From the NCBI GenBank assembly GCA_021414305.1, contig JAIOOS010000012.1, forward strand, positions 170,696 to 234,695: a stretch of DNA of 64,000 nt, written 5' to 3'. Made by a program: the position numbers and the translations under genes. Positions 15,838-24,519 of this stretch are shown here, one piece after another; the stretch's first letter is position 1; the number at the start of each line of letters is the position of its first letter. The notes under the pieces were generated by a model, which made no database searches, was not told the origin of the DNA, and saw only the letters and a program-made list of their open reading frames with translations. The DNA is from Burkholderiales bacterium (GTDB lineage: Bacteria > Pseudomonadota > Gammaproteobacteria > Burkholderiales > Burkholderiaceae_C).

Positions 15838-16620
15838 CTACTTCACACGCCCGGCGAAGGGCGGCCGGCCGGCCAGGCGCCGCAGGAGCAGCGACGGCAG
15901 GCGCAGCACGAAGCCGGCCATCAGGCGAAGGTGCATCCAGGTCAGCAAGGTGTTGTCGCGTCCGTAGCGGAAGTGCGAAACGCCGCCTTCTTCGGGCCGC
16001 AGGTACTTCACCGGCGCGGCGACGTTGAGCGGCCGCACGCCGCGCCACGCCAGCCGCACCACCGCTTCGGTGTCGAAATCGAAGCGGCGCATCCAGCGCT
16101 GGCCGCGCATCACCTCGACCAGCGGCGCGACCGGATAGACGCGAAACCCGTACAACGAGTCGGCGATGCCCGCGCCGAGCGTCTCGAGGTTGGTCCACCA
16201 GTTGGAGATGCGCCGGCCACGCACCCGGAGCAGCGGCGCGGAAGCATCGAAGACCGGGCGGCCGAGGATCATCGCGCCGGGCGCGGCGATCGAGTCACGC
16301 ATGAATTCGGGGATCAGCGCGGCCGGATGCTGGCCGTCCGAGTCCATCGTCAGGGCATGCGTGAAGCCGGCGGCCCGCGCCGCCTCGAGCGCGTGCAGCA
16401 CGGCCGCGCCCTTGCCGGAGTTGCGCGGCAGCACGTCGACGCGCAACCCCGGGTCGGCGGCGGCGAGCTCGCGCAGGCCCTCGGCCGTGCCGTCGTCGCT
16501 GCCGTCGACCACCACCCACACCGGCGTCCACGCGGCGCGCGCGGCCCGCACGGTCGTGTACACGGTCGGCCCGGTGTTGTAGCTCGGGATGACGACGAGG
16601 TGCGTCTTCGAGGCGTTCAT
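15838..16620 (-). CDS. Family 2 glycosyltransferase
   Basis: A 260-residue GT-A fold glycosyltransferase related to dolichol-phosphate-mannose synthase-like enzymes. Visible motifs are LVVIPSYNTG at the start, VVVDGSDDGT (nucleotide-binding aspartates), and LTMDSDGQHP (the DxD-type metal site). The C-terminal part contains LLTWMHLRLMAGFVLRLPSLLLRRL, an amphipathic or membrane-associated stretch. It overlaps the acyltransferase upstream by ATGA. Such enzymes occur in APE clusters and could glycosylate the lipid-linked polyene. Confidence 0.87.
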   Translation of the reverse strand: MNASKTHLVVIPSYNTGPTVYTTVRAARAAWTPVWVVVDGSDDGTAEGLRELAAADPGLRVDVLPRNSGKGAAVLHALEAARAAGFTHALTMDSDGQHPAALIPEFMRDSIAAPGAMILGRPVFDASAPLLRVRGRRISNWWTNLETLGAGIADSLYGFRVYPVAPLVEVMRGQRWMRRFDFDTEAVVRLAWRGVRPLNVAAPVKYLRPEEGGVSHFRYGRDNTLLTWMHLRLMAGFVLRLPSLLLRRLAGRPPFAGRVK

Positions 16621-17366
16621 CCGCCGATCTCCAGCGCGAAGTAGCGCTCCACCGCGCGCAGCAGGTTGCGGTGGTCGGCCTGCGGCTCGAAGCGCTTGCC
16701 CAGGCGCACCCGGATCACCACCGGCGCCGGCGGCGGCCTGAGCAGCGGCCAGCCCTTCCTGAGGTACGGCGAGTCGCTTTCGATGATGACGGTCTGGATC
16801 GGCGCCTTCGCCAGGTGGGCGATCATCGTGATGCCGGGCTTGAACGCGTTGACCGGCGGCCGGACGGTGCGCGTGCCTTCGGGAAACAGCACCAGCTGCC
16901 CGCCCTCCTTCAGGCACTCGACGGCGGCGCGCACCATGCCGCGGCCGGAGTCGTTGCGGATGTAGCCGGCCAGGCGCGCCCCGCCGCCGAGGAAGACGTT
17001 GCGCAGCAGCTCGGCCTTCATCACGCAGGCGCCGCGCGGCAGCCGGGCCACGACGACCATTGCATCGAACATCGCCGGATGGTTGGCGGCGACGATCAGC
17101 CCGCCCGGCTCGTCGCGCAGCGCGTCGAGGGCGCTGGAGTCGACGCTCATCATGCCGAGCCGTTCGGCCGTGGCCCAGCCCGAACGGTAGATGAACGAGA
17201 TCGCCGCGCGGCCGATCCGCTCGCGGGTGCGGCGCGGGAGCAGCAGCGAAAGCAGCGGCGCGAGCAGGTTCCAGACGAGCGACACCAGGCCGAGCTGGGC
17301 GATCACGAGCGCGAACAGCAGGCGACGACGCAGCTCGGGCACGGGAGGCCGGGCCGCGCGGGTCAA
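16617..17366 (-). CDS. 1-acyl-glycerol-phosphate-type acyltransferase (PlsC family)
   Basis: A PlsC-like acyltransferase of about 249 residues. VAANHPAMFDAMVVV contains the H-x4-D catalytic motif, LVLFPEGTRTVRPP the FPEGTR substrate site, and PIQTVIIESDSPYL the later conserved block. An N-terminal hydrophobic helix (LLFALVIAQLGLVSLVWNLLAPLLSLLLP) anchors it in the membrane. I place the start at a TTG overlapping the upstream TGA (TTGA), in line with the other junctions; an ATG at 17408 would add 14 residues and overlap the MipA gene by 46 bases. Together with the glycosyltransferase it could build the polyene's lipid anchor. Confidence 0.82.
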   Translation of the reverse strand: MTRAARPPVPELRRRLLFALVIAQLGLVSLVWNLLAPLLSLLLPRRTRERIGRAAISFIYRSGWATAERLGMMSVDSSALDALRDEPGGLIVAANHPAMFDAMVVVARLPRGACVMKAELLRNVFLGGGARLAGYIRNDSGRGMVRAAVECLKEGGQLVLFPEGTRTVRPPVNAFKPGITMIAHLAKAPIQTVIIESDSPYLRKGWPLLRPPPAPVVIRVRLGKRFEPQADHRNLLRAVERYFALEIGG

Positions 17367-18286
17367 TCTTCCGCCACGACGCGTTGACTCGAAGCCGCGA
17401 AGATCCATGAGACACCGAATCCAGCCGAGAAACCGTGCTCGCTGCGGACCAGCGGGCTGGGACCGAAGCGGGCGCCGCGCAGGTCGTCCTGGCGAACGAA
17501 GCCGCCGACCCAGAGATCGCCGTAGCGCCGTGAGAACGCAGCCACGGCGCGCCACCCGCCGAACCCGCCGGGCGCCTCGTAGGCCGGCCGCGTGGCGGTG
17601 GCGAATCCGGGCGCCACGCCGTAGTAGTACTGATGATGACGCTGGTTCGCGAACACCGGCCCGGCCAGCAGGCCGAATTGCCAGCCGCCGAAGCCCTGGC
17701 CATCGAGGTTGAGATTGGGCGAGAAGGTGATCCCCGCGTTGTGCGGATGACCCTCGAGCGTGACCGCCTGGCGCAAGGGCAGGCGCAGGTCGAGCTTCAG
17801 CCGGCGATCGGCCGACTGCCAGAGCCCGACTTCGAGATTGGGCCCGATCTCGAACGTGCCCGCCAGGTCCGGCATGCCCTGGCGAGCCTCGTTGTGCGCG
17901 CTGCGTGTCGGCACCGAGGCGGCGAGGCTCACGTCGACGGTGACCCGGCTGCCGGCGAACAGGATCGCGCGCGCGCCGTCGCGGTCGGCGCGAAGGAACC
18001 GGCCACGGTAGGCGACATACGGCAGCGGCAGGAGATAGGCGGCCGATTCGTCGGAGCCGCGATAGTCGGGAAAGCGCACCGCGGCGACGCCGATGCCGAG
18101 CTCCCAGAGCGGCTTCGTGACCGCGCCCGCAGGCGGCGCCGCATCGCCGACCTTGACGACCGGACCGTCGATCGCCGGTCCCGGCATCGGCAGCTCTTCG
18201 GCGCGGGCCGTTGCGACCACGCCGGAAGCCGAGCAGAGCACGATGGCAGCGAGACCGACCCGGCGCGCCCGCGAGGGCGCCCTCAC
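17363..18286 (-). CDS. MipA/OmpV family outer membrane protein
   Basis: A 307-residue protein with a signal peptide (ending near ATARAEE) and a body rich in alternating hydrophobic/aromatic strands: LWELGIGVAAVRFPDYRGS, YLLPLPYVAYRGRFLRADRDG and the C-terminal GFGVSWIF. These are the standard opening motifs of MipA/OmpV proteins, which form outer-membrane beta-barrels and in some species scaffold murein enzymes. It starts at a GTG overlapping the flavoprotein's stop and so lies in the same minus-strand operon. A pore or anchor for the polyene product is conceivable but unproven. Confidence 0.82.
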   Translation of the reverse strand: MRAPSRARRVGLAAIVLCSASGVVATARAEELPMPGPAIDGPVVKVGDAAPPAGAVTKPLWELGIGVAAVRFPDYRGSDESAAYLLPLPYVAYRGRFLRADRDGARAILFAGSRVTVDVSLAASVPTRSAHNEARQGMPDLAGTFEIGPNLEVGLWQSADRRLKLDLRLPLRQAVTLEGHPHNAGITFSPNLNLDGQGFGGWQFGLLAGPVFANQRHHQYYYGVAPGFATATRPAYEAPGGFGGWRAVAAFSRRYGDLWVGGFVRQDDLRGARFGPSPLVRSEHGFSAGFGVSWIFAASSQRVVAED

Positions 18287-19623
18287 GATGCCGGTACCCC
18301 GGCGTCGCGGATGTTGAAGCGCCGTCGCCGCCAGAATGCGAGGCTGCGCCCGAGGTGGCCCAGGGAGACGAGGTAGTACAGCGCCTTCAGCGCGAAGATC
18401 GATCGCCAGATCGGCGTCTTGCCGAAGATGTCGCCGGCCAGCAGCGAGATCAGCGCCTCCTTCACGCGCAGCGGATTCTGCGGCGACATGAAGAAGTCGC
18501 GCATCGTCGGGCTGGAGACGCGGAAGATGAACCAGGAGAACACGCGCGGCCCGTGCCGCATGACGCGGTCGAAGCGGCGCCGCGCCGCTGCGGCCTTGCG
18601 CGGCCGGTCGAGCGTGGTCTCGACCACGTCGGCGCCGGCGAAGCCGCTCTGCATCGCCAGGTAGACGCCCGAGGAGAACACCGGGTCGATGAAGGCGTAG
18701 GCGTCGCCGAGGAGCAGGTAGCGCTCGCCGCTGGAGATGCGGCTGCTGTACGAGTAGTTGCCGGTGGCGTGCACATCGGAGACGAGCTCGGCGCCGGCGA
18801 GCCGTTCGGCGAGCGCCGGGCAGAGCGCGATCGTATCGCGGAAGAACTCGGGCAGCGGCTTGGTTCGCGACTTCAGGTAGTACGGCCAGCAGACCGCGCC
18901 GATGCTGGTGACGCCGTCGGCCAGCGGGATCTGCCAGAACCAGCCGTGGTCGAACCAGAAGATCGTGATGTTGCCTTCGAGCCTGCCTTCGGCCCGCCGG
19001 GCACCGCTGAAATGGCCGTACAGCGCCGAGCTGTTGTGCTTCGGATTCTTCTCCTTGCAGCGGAACTGGTTGGCGAGCAGCGTGTCGCGGCCCGAGGCGT
19101 CGACCAGGAAGCGCGTGCGCCAGCTGCGCTTCGCGCCGTCGTCGAGCTCGGCTTCGACCGTGGCGCCTTCGGCGTCGAACTCGACCTTGCGCACCCGGCA
19201 GCCTTCGAGGGCGCGCGCACCCTTCTTCGCGGCATTGCGGAACAGCAGCTCGTCGAGCTCGGAGCGACGCACCTGCCAGGCGTACGGCATCGACTTGTCC
19301 CAGGCCTCGGCGAACTCGATCATCCCCTCGCAGTCGTGGTCCGGCGAAACGAACTCGGCGCCGTACTTGGCCATGCCGAAGCGCTCGACCTCCTCGCGCA
19401 CGCCGAGGCGGTCGAACAGCACCGCGTTGGCGGGCAACAGCGACTCGCCGATGTGAAAGCGCGGATGGTGGGTCTTCTCGACCAGCAGCACGCTGCGGCC
19501 GCGCTCGGCGAGCAGGGCGGCGATGGTCGAGCCGGCCGGACCGCCGCCGACGACGAGCACCTCGCAGTCGAAAGCGCCGGGCAAGGGGGTGGCGGTCGCT
19601 GGAGTCGCGGGCGGCAGGGACAT
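18283..19623 (-). CDS. FAD-dependent oxidoreductase, tryptophan-halogenase-like
   Basis: A 446-residue flavoprotein. VLVVGGGPAGSTIAALLAERG is the FAD-binding loop, HPRFHIGESLLPAN matches the R-x-x-IGESLLP block shared by flavin-dependent halogenases and geranylgeranyl reductases, and HGWFWQIPLADG fits the W-x-W-x-I-P halogenase signature. YLLLGDAYAFIDPVFSSGV is the second FAD motif. It heads the minus-strand operon with the MipA protein, acyltransferase and glycosyltransferase. Brominated aryl polyenes (xanthomonadins) are known from Xanthomonas, so halogenation is one reading; a desaturase or reductase role is the other. No flavin reductase is adjacent. Confidence 0.85.
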   Translation of the reverse strand: MSLPPATPATATPLPGAFDCEVLVVGGGPAGSTIAALLAERGRSVLLVEKTHHPRFHIGESLLPANAVLFDRLGVREEVERFGMAKYGAEFVSPDHDCEGMIEFAEAWDKSMPYAWQVRRSELDELLFRNAAKKGARALEGCRVRKVEFDAEGATVEAELDDGAKRSWRTRFLVDASGRDTLLANQFRCKEKNPKHNSSALYGHFSGARRAEGRLEGNITIFWFDHGWFWQIPLADGVTSIGAVCWPYYLKSRTKPLPEFFRDTIALCPALAERLAGAELVSDVHATGNYSYSSRISSGERYLLLGDAYAFIDPVFSSGVYLAMQSGFAGADVVETTLDRPRKAAAARRRFDRVMRHGPRVFSWFIFRVSSPTMRDFFMSPQNPLRVKEALISLLAGDIFGKTPIWRSIFALKALYYLVSLGHLGRSLAFWRRRRFNIRDAGVPAS

Positions 19624-19772
19624 GATTCGATGAGATGCAGTGGCGGCCGCGGCCAGCGTCCAGCGCAGGCTGGGATGGGGCCGAATTCTATCGTCGGGCC
19701 TCGGAGCCGCCGGGGTTGCCCGGGCCGGGCAACCCACGTGCCTTCCCTGCGGCCTGCACCGCGGCCCTGGGC

Positions 19773-20387
19773 TCAGCGCGAAGGCAGCGCGCGGAACTCC
19801 GGCAGGGACTCGGCCGCGGCCGCATGCGCGGCCAGCGCCGGATAGGCCGCGACGGCGACGACGTCGGCCAGCAGCGACTGCGTGAATTCCCAGACCACGG
19901 CGGCGGTCACGCCTGCCTGGGTGATGGACTGACGGCTCACGCCGAGCGGCGCCCGAAGCTGCTCGCCCTCCAGCGCGGCGAGCGCGGCGAACAGCTGGCC
20001 GCGAACCCGCTCCAGCCACCATGCATGCTGCTTCTCGGCGGGGCGAAGCGTCGTCTCGTAGACCATCTGCACCGCCTTCTCGCAGGCGGCCAGGCCCAGG
20101 CCGACGAGGTGCAGGTCGCGCTGCGCCTCGCGCCGCCCCGCGGGCACGAGGCTGGCCCGCGGCGCGGCGAGGCGCTCCGCGTACTCGAGGATCAGGGTCG
20201 AATCCATGAGCACCTCGCCGTCGTCGCAGACGAGAGAGGGCGCCTTGACGACCGGATTGATCGCCGCGAATTCGTCGAACTGGCGAAAGACCGAGAGCGG
20301 CAGATGCTCGAACGGCAGGCCGAGCAGGCGCAGCGAAATCGCCGTACGACGGACGTACGGCGAATCGAGCATGCCGACGAGTTGCAC
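19773..20387 (-). CDS. Glutathione S-transferase
   Basis: A 204-residue GST. The N-terminal thioredoxin-like domain opens with VGMLDSPYVRRTAISLRLLG, contains the cis-proline segment NPVVKAPSLVCDDG and the glutathione-binding acidic-Ser pair in LMDSTLILEYAERL. An all-helical C-terminal domain follows. I choose GTG 20387 (MQLVGMLDSPYV), right after TAGGGG, because GST beginnings of this type need the VGMLDSPYVRR strand; the 327-residue track ORF reads back through the gene upstream. It starts two bases after the preceding stop. Likely a general detoxification enzyme. Confidence 0.9.
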   Translation of the reverse strand: MQLVGMLDSPYVRRTAISLRLLGLPFEHLPLSVFRQFDEFAAINPVVKAPSLVCDDGEVLMDSTLILEYAERLAAPRASLVPAGRREAQRDLHLVGLGLAACEKAVQMVYETTLRPAEKQHAWWLERVRGQLFAALAALEGEQLRAPLGVSRQSITQAGVTAAVVWEFTQSLLADVVAVAAYPALAAHAAAAESLPEFRALPSR

Positions 20388-20389
20388 CC

Positions 20390-20665
20390 CTAGGCCGTGG
20401 GCGCGTTCGACTCGTACTCGATGCCGCCGGTCATCGGCGTGACGACGTTGTAGATCGCGCAGCCGATCACCGTCGCGATGTAGCCGATGATGAGATAGAC
20501 GATGGGCAGGATGATGATGCCCCAGAGCGGCATCGACTGGCCCGCGCCGGCGAGCGATGCGATCAGGAACACCGGCACCAGGAAGATGAGCGAAGTGACG
20601 GCGCCGAGGACGCCGAAGACCTTGCCGTTCTGATGCGGGGACAAGCGGGAAATTTGTTGTTTCAT
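20390..20665 (-). CDS. Small two-helix membrane protein, DUF3566-like
   Basis: A 91-residue membrane protein. After a short basic N-terminus there are two strong hydrophobic segments (VFGVLGAVTSLIFLVPVFLIASLA and LWGIIILPIVYLIIGYIATVIGCAI), then a tail YNVVTPMTGGIEYE. The YNxVTxxxGGIE ending is the signature of the DUF3566 family. GGAGG nine bases before ATG 20665 supports this start; a GTG one codon earlier is in frame. Function unknown. The GST follows almost immediately. Confidence 0.78.
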   Translation of the reverse strand: MKQQISRLSPHQNGKVFGVLGAVTSLIFLVPVFLIASLAGAGQSMPLWGIIILPIVYLIIGYIATVIGCAIYNVVTPMTGGIEYESNAPTA

Positions 20666-20752
20666 CACAAGGCGCCTCCTCCGCGCCGGCAGGGACTTTC
20701 GCGGACTCCGGCCGGCCGGTCAAGACCACTCCCCCTTCCTCGCGGGAGGGCC

Positions 20753-21481
20753 TCACTCACCCAGGTAGGCGGCCCTCACCTTGGGATCGGCGAGCAGCGC
20801 CTTCGCGTCGCCGGTCATGGTCACCTCGCCCGAGTCCATCACGTAGCCGCGCGAGGCGAGCTGCAGGGCGCGGCTCGCGTTCTGCTCGACCAGGAGGATG
20901 GTCGTGCCCTGCTGGTGGATGTCGTTGACCACCTCGAAGATCTTGTCGACCATGATCGGCGAGAGGCCCATCGAGGGCTCGTCCATCAGCAGCACCTTCG
21001 GCCGCGCCATCAGCGCCCGGCCCATCGCCAGCATCTGCTGCTCGCCGCCGCTCATCGTGCCGGCGAGCTGGTTGCGGCGCTCCTTCAGGCGCGGGAAGAT
21101 GCCGAACACGCGGTCGATGTCGGCGGCGATGTCCTTGACGTCGTTGCGAACGAAGGCGCCCATCTGCAGGTTCTCGGTGATCGTCATCCGCGAGAACACG
21201 CCGCGGCCCTCGGGCACCATCACCAGGCCCTGCTCGACCAGCAGCCACGGCCCCTGGCCGCGCGTGCTCCTGCCCATGAACTCGATCTCGCCGCCGGCCG
21301 AGGGCTGGGTGCCGGTGATCGCCTTGAGGGTGGTCGTCTTGCCGGCTCCGTTGGCACCGATGAGGCTGACCAGCTCGCCTTCGCGGACCTCGAACGAAAC
21401 GCCCTTCACCGCCTGGATGCCGCCGTAGGCGACGCGCAGGTTGGTGACGCGGAGCAGGACCTTTGCGGTGGAGGCAGCCAT
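20753..21481 (-). CDS. livF: Branched-chain amino acid ABC transporter ATPase LivF
   Basis: A 242-residue ABC ATPase of the high-affinity branched-chain amino acid (HAAT) type. Walker A is GANGAGKTT, the Q-loop lies near PEGRGVFSRMT, the signature is MSGGEQQMLAMGRAL and Walker B is KVLLMDEPSMGLSP. The wording of the signature and the MVPEGRGVF segment place it in the LivF rather than LivG branch. It lies 20 bases after livG and is the last gene of the livHMGF operon. It energises transport across the inner membrane with LivG. Confidence 0.95.
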   Translation of the reverse strand: MAASTAKVLLRVTNLRVAYGGIQAVKGVSFEVREGELVSLIGANGAGKTTTLKAITGTQPSAGGEIEFMGRSTRGQGPWLLVEQGLVMVPEGRGVFSRMTITENLQMGAFVRNDVKDIAADIDRVFGIFPRLKERRNQLAGTMSGGEQQMLAMGRALMARPKVLLMDEPSMGLSPIMVDKIFEVVNDIHQQGTTILLVEQNASRALQLASRGYVMDSGEVTMTGDAKALLADPKVRAAYLGE

Positions 21482-21501
21482 CGGCGGTTCCGGAACGAAG
21501 G

Positions 21502-22284
21502 CTAGTGGGCGGCGTGGCCGGCACCGAGATAGGCTTCGATCACCTTCTCGTTGCGCTGCACCTCGGCCGGCGTGCCTTCGGCGATCTGCTTGCCGTAGTC
21601 GAGCACGGTGACGCGGTCGCACAGGCCCATCACCAGCTTCACGTCGTGCTCGATCAGGAGGATGGTGCGGCCGTCGTTGCGAATCCGGTCGATCAGCTCG
21701 CGCAGCGTCACCTTCTCGGTCGAGTTCATGCCGGCCGCCGGCTCGTCGAGGGCGATCAGCTTCGGGTCGGTGGCCAGGGCGCGCGCGACCTCGAGCCGGC
21801 GCTGGTCGCCGTAGCTCAGGGTGCGCGCCTTGTACTCCGCGAAGCCGCCGATGCCGACGTAGTCGAGCAGCTCCTGCGCGCGGCTGGCGATCGCCGCCTC
21901 CTCGGCCTTGAAGCCGGGCGTGCGGAAGACCGCGCCGATCAGACCGGAATGGGTGCGCACGTGCCGGCCGACCATCACGTTCTCGAGCGCCGTCATGTCG
22001 GAGAAGAGACGGATGTTCTGGAACGTGCGGGCAATGCCGGCCTTGGCGACCTCGTGCACCGCGCTCGGCTTGTAGGGCTTGCCGCCGAGCTCGAAGGTGC
22101 CCGAGTCGGGCGTGTAGAGGCCGGTCAGGACGTTGAAGAAGGTCGTCTTGCCGGCGCCGTTCGGGCCGATCAGGCCGTAGACCTGGCCCTTCTCGATGGT
22201 GATGCCGACGTCCGACAGCGCCTGCAGCCCGCCGAAGCGCTTGGAGACGCCGCCGACCTTGAGAACCGTCTCGCGTTCAGGCAT
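21502..22284 (-). CDS. livG: Branched-chain amino acid ABC transporter ATPase LivG
   Basis: A 260-residue ABC ATPase. It has Walker A GPNGAGKTTFFN, IARTFQNIRLFSDMTALENV (Q-loop and the LivG-specific RTFQNxRLF motif), signature LSYGDQRRLEVARAL and Walker B KLIALDEPAAGMN. The C-terminal YLGAGHAA tail is typical. It overlaps the livM stop by eight bases, so it is translationally coupled. Confidence 0.95.
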   Translation of the reverse strand: MPERETVLKVGGVSKRFGGLQALSDVGITIEKGQVYGLIGPNGAGKTTFFNVLTGLYTPDSGTFELGGKPYKPSAVHEVAKAGIARTFQNIRLFSDMTALENVMVGRHVRTHSGLIGAVFRTPGFKAEEAAIASRAQELLDYVGIGGFAEYKARTLSYGDQRRLEVARALATDPKLIALDEPAAGMNSTEKVTLRELIDRIRNDGRTILLIEHDVKLVMGLCDRVTVLDYGKQIAEGTPAEVQRNEKVIEAYLGAGHAAH

Positions 22285-23467
22285 GCCGGGTCCCGCTCGG
22301 GTGGTTCTCGTTGGTGACCTCGCTCACGTTCGGGCCGACCGGCTGCGGCACCGAGGGGTCGTCGCGCACCTTCTGCGGCGGCGGGCTCGGCGCCAGCTTG
22401 CCGTGCTCGGGCGAAGGCCAGAGGCCGCGCGGCCGCGCCAGCATGATGCCGATCATCGCCAGCGCGATCAGCAGCTGGCGCAGGATCGAGGCGTCGAGCC
22501 GGCCGTCGGTCATCGACTGCAACGGCCCGGCGACGTAGCGCAGCACCTCCGGCAAGGCCGCCAGCAGCAGCGCGCCGACGATGACGCCGGGCAGGTGGCC
22601 GATGCCGCCGAGCACGACCATCGCCACCACGATCACCGATTCCTGCAGGCTGAACGACTCGGGCGAGATGAAGCCCTGGAAGCTCGCGAACATCACGCCC
22701 GACACGCCGCCGAACGTGGCGCCCATGCCGAACGCGAGCAGCTTCAGGTTGCGGGTGTTGATGCCCATCGCCTTGGCGGCGATCTCGTCCTCGCGGATCG
22801 CCATCCAGGCGCGGCCGATGCGGCTGCGCTCGAGCCGGTAGCAGATGAGCACGGCGAAGACGACGAGCAGCAGGAACAGGAAGTAGTAGTTGGTGACCTT
22901 GGGCCACTCGAGGCCGAACCAGTGCCCCGTCTTGCCGAGGCCGACGCCGAAGATCGAGATCTCGTCGATCGAGGCGATTCCCTTCGGGCCGTTGGTGATG
23001 TTGACCGGCGCGTCGAGGTTGTTCATGAACACGCGCACGATCTCGCCGAACCCGAGCGTGACGATCGCCAGGTAGTCGCCGCGCAGTTTCAGGGTGGGCG
23101 CGCCGAGCAGCACGCCGGCCACGCCGGCGACCACCGCGCCGAGCGGAATGACCACCCACCACGGCGTGTGCAGGCCGTTCGGAAACGCGGCGGCGAACGC
23201 CGGGAAGGTGTCGGTGAGCTGCGGCGAGGCGAGCAGTCCCAGCATGTAGGCGCCGACCGCGTAGAAGGCGACGTAGCCGAGGTCGAGCAGGCCGGCGTAG
23301 CCGACCACGATGTTCAGGCCAAGCGCGAGCAGCACGTAGAGCAGCGCGATGTCGATGATCCGCACCCAGGCGTTGCCTGCCATCTGCACCACGAACGGCA
23401 GGATGCAGAGCAGCACCGCCACGCCGATGAAGACGACGAGCTTGTTGCGGCGCGCGAATTCGTTCAT
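22277..23467 (-). CDS. livM: Branched-chain amino acid ABC transporter permease LivM
   Basis: A 396-residue permease with eight or more hydrophobic segments. GLNIVVGYAGLLDLGYVAFYAVGAY is the family's conserved second block, and LKLRGDYLAIVTLGFGEIVR the conserved cytoplasmic EAA-like loop. GINTRNLKLLAFGMGATFGGVSGVMFA is also typical of LivM. The C-terminal tail (about residues 355-396) is hydrophilic and Pro-rich. It overlaps livH by four bases. Confidence 0.95.
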   Translation of the reverse strand: MNEFARRNKLVVFIGVAVLLCILPFVVQMAGNAWVRIIDIALLYVLLALGLNIVVGYAGLLDLGYVAFYAVGAYMLGLLASPQLTDTFPAFAAAFPNGLHTPWWVVIPLGAVVAGVAGVLLGAPTLKLRGDYLAIVTLGFGEIVRVFMNNLDAPVNITNGPKGIASIDEISIFGVGLGKTGHWFGLEWPKVTNYYFLFLLLVVFAVLICYRLERSRIGRAWMAIREDEIAAKAMGINTRNLKLLAFGMGATFGGVSGVMFASFQGFISPESFSLQESVIVVAMVVLGGIGHLPGVIVGALLLAALPEVLRYVAGPLQSMTDGRLDASILRQLLIALAMIGIMLARPRGLWPSPEHGKLAPSPPPQKVRDDPSVPQPVGPNVSEVTNENHPSGTRHA

Positions 23468-24387
23468 GCCCGATCGGCCACCCGTTCGCCCAGCAGGCCC
23501 TGCGGACGCAGCGTCAGCACCAGGATCAGCACGACGAAGGCGAAGATGTCCTGGTAGTGGCTGCCGAGCACGCCGCCGGTGAGGTCGCCGATGTAGCCGG
23601 CGCCGAGCGCTTCGATCAGGCCGAGCAGCACGCCGCCCACCATCGCCCCGGCGAGGTTGCCGATGCCGCCGAACACCGCCGCGGTGAACGCCTTCAGCCC
23701 GGGCAGGAAGCCCATCGTGTGCTGGACCGAGCCGTAATTGGCCGCGTACATCACGCCGGCCAGGGCGGCGAGCGCGGCGCCGATGACGAAGGTGGCCGAG
23801 ATCACCGTGTCGGGCCGCACGCCCATCAGCGCGGCGACCCGCGGGTTCTCGGCGGTGGCGCGCATCGCCCGGCCGAGCTTGGTGCGGTTGACGAGGTACA
23901 TCAGCCCGGCGAGCGTGACCGCGGTCGAGACCAGGATCAGGATCTGCACGTTGTTGATCACCGCGCCGCCGATGTGGTGCGGTTCGCCGGGCAGCAGGAT
24001 CGGGAACGACTTGTAGTTCGGCTTCCAGATGATCATCGCCAGCGTCTGCAGGAGCAGGCTCATGCCCATGGCGGTGATCAGCGGCGCCAGGCGCGGCGCG
24101 TTGCGCAGCGGCCGGTAGGCGATCTTCTCGATCGAGTAGTTGAGCACCGCGCAGACGATCACCGCGGCGATCAGGCCGAGCAGGAGCAGCAGCCAGCCCG
24201 GCAGGCCGAGGCCGGCGAGCACCGTCACCACGGTCCAGCTCGTCAGCGCGCCCACCATCAGCACCTCGCCGTGGGCGAAGTTGATGAGGTTGATGATGCC
24301 GTAGACCATCGTGTAGCCGAGCGCGACCAGCGCATAGACGCTGCCGAGGACCAGGCCGTTGATGATCTGCTGGATGAAGGTGTCCAT
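23464..24387 (-). CDS. livH: Branched-chain amino acid ABC transporter permease LivH
   Basis: A 307-residue permease. The start MDTFIQQIINGLVLGSVYALVALGYTMVYGI and INFAHGEVLMVGA are near-invariant in LivH proteins. LKAFTAAVFGGIGNLAGAMVGG is the conserved late loop. This is the first gene of the livHMGF operon. No LivJ/LivK binding-protein gene is adjacent in the window, so the substrate, which may be an amide or another carboxylate rather than leucine, cannot be read from context. Confidence 0.95.
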   Translation of the reverse strand: MDTFIQQIINGLVLGSVYALVALGYTMVYGIINLINFAHGEVLMVGALTSWTVVTVLAGLGLPGWLLLLLGLIAAVIVCAVLNYSIEKIAYRPLRNAPRLAPLITAMGMSLLLQTLAMIIWKPNYKSFPILLPGEPHHIGGAVINNVQILILVSTAVTLAGLMYLVNRTKLGRAMRATAENPRVAALMGVRPDTVISATFVIGAALAALAGVMYAANYGSVQHTMGFLPGLKAFTAAVFGGIGNLAGAMVGGVLLGLIEALGAGYIGDLTGGVLGSHYQDIFAFVVLILVLTLRPQGLLGERVADRA

Positions 24388-24434
24388 GGACGGCCGGTCA
24401 GGGCTCCCGGGTGAGGCTGCCCGACTCTAGTAGC

Positions 24435-24452
24435 AAAACCCCGGCCAGGGGC
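24435..24452 (-). terminator. Possible Rho-independent terminator after rarA
   Basis: On the minus strand GCCCC-TGGCC-GGGG is followed by TTTT, in the gap between the rarA stop and the livH start. The stem is short (four to five pairs), so it is a weak candidate. Confidence 0.4.
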
Positions 24453-24519
24453 TTGGGGAATCAGCCTAGGGCGATTTGCCGGTGACGGCGCTATGCCGGC
24501 GGCGGCGCCGGGCTCCCGC

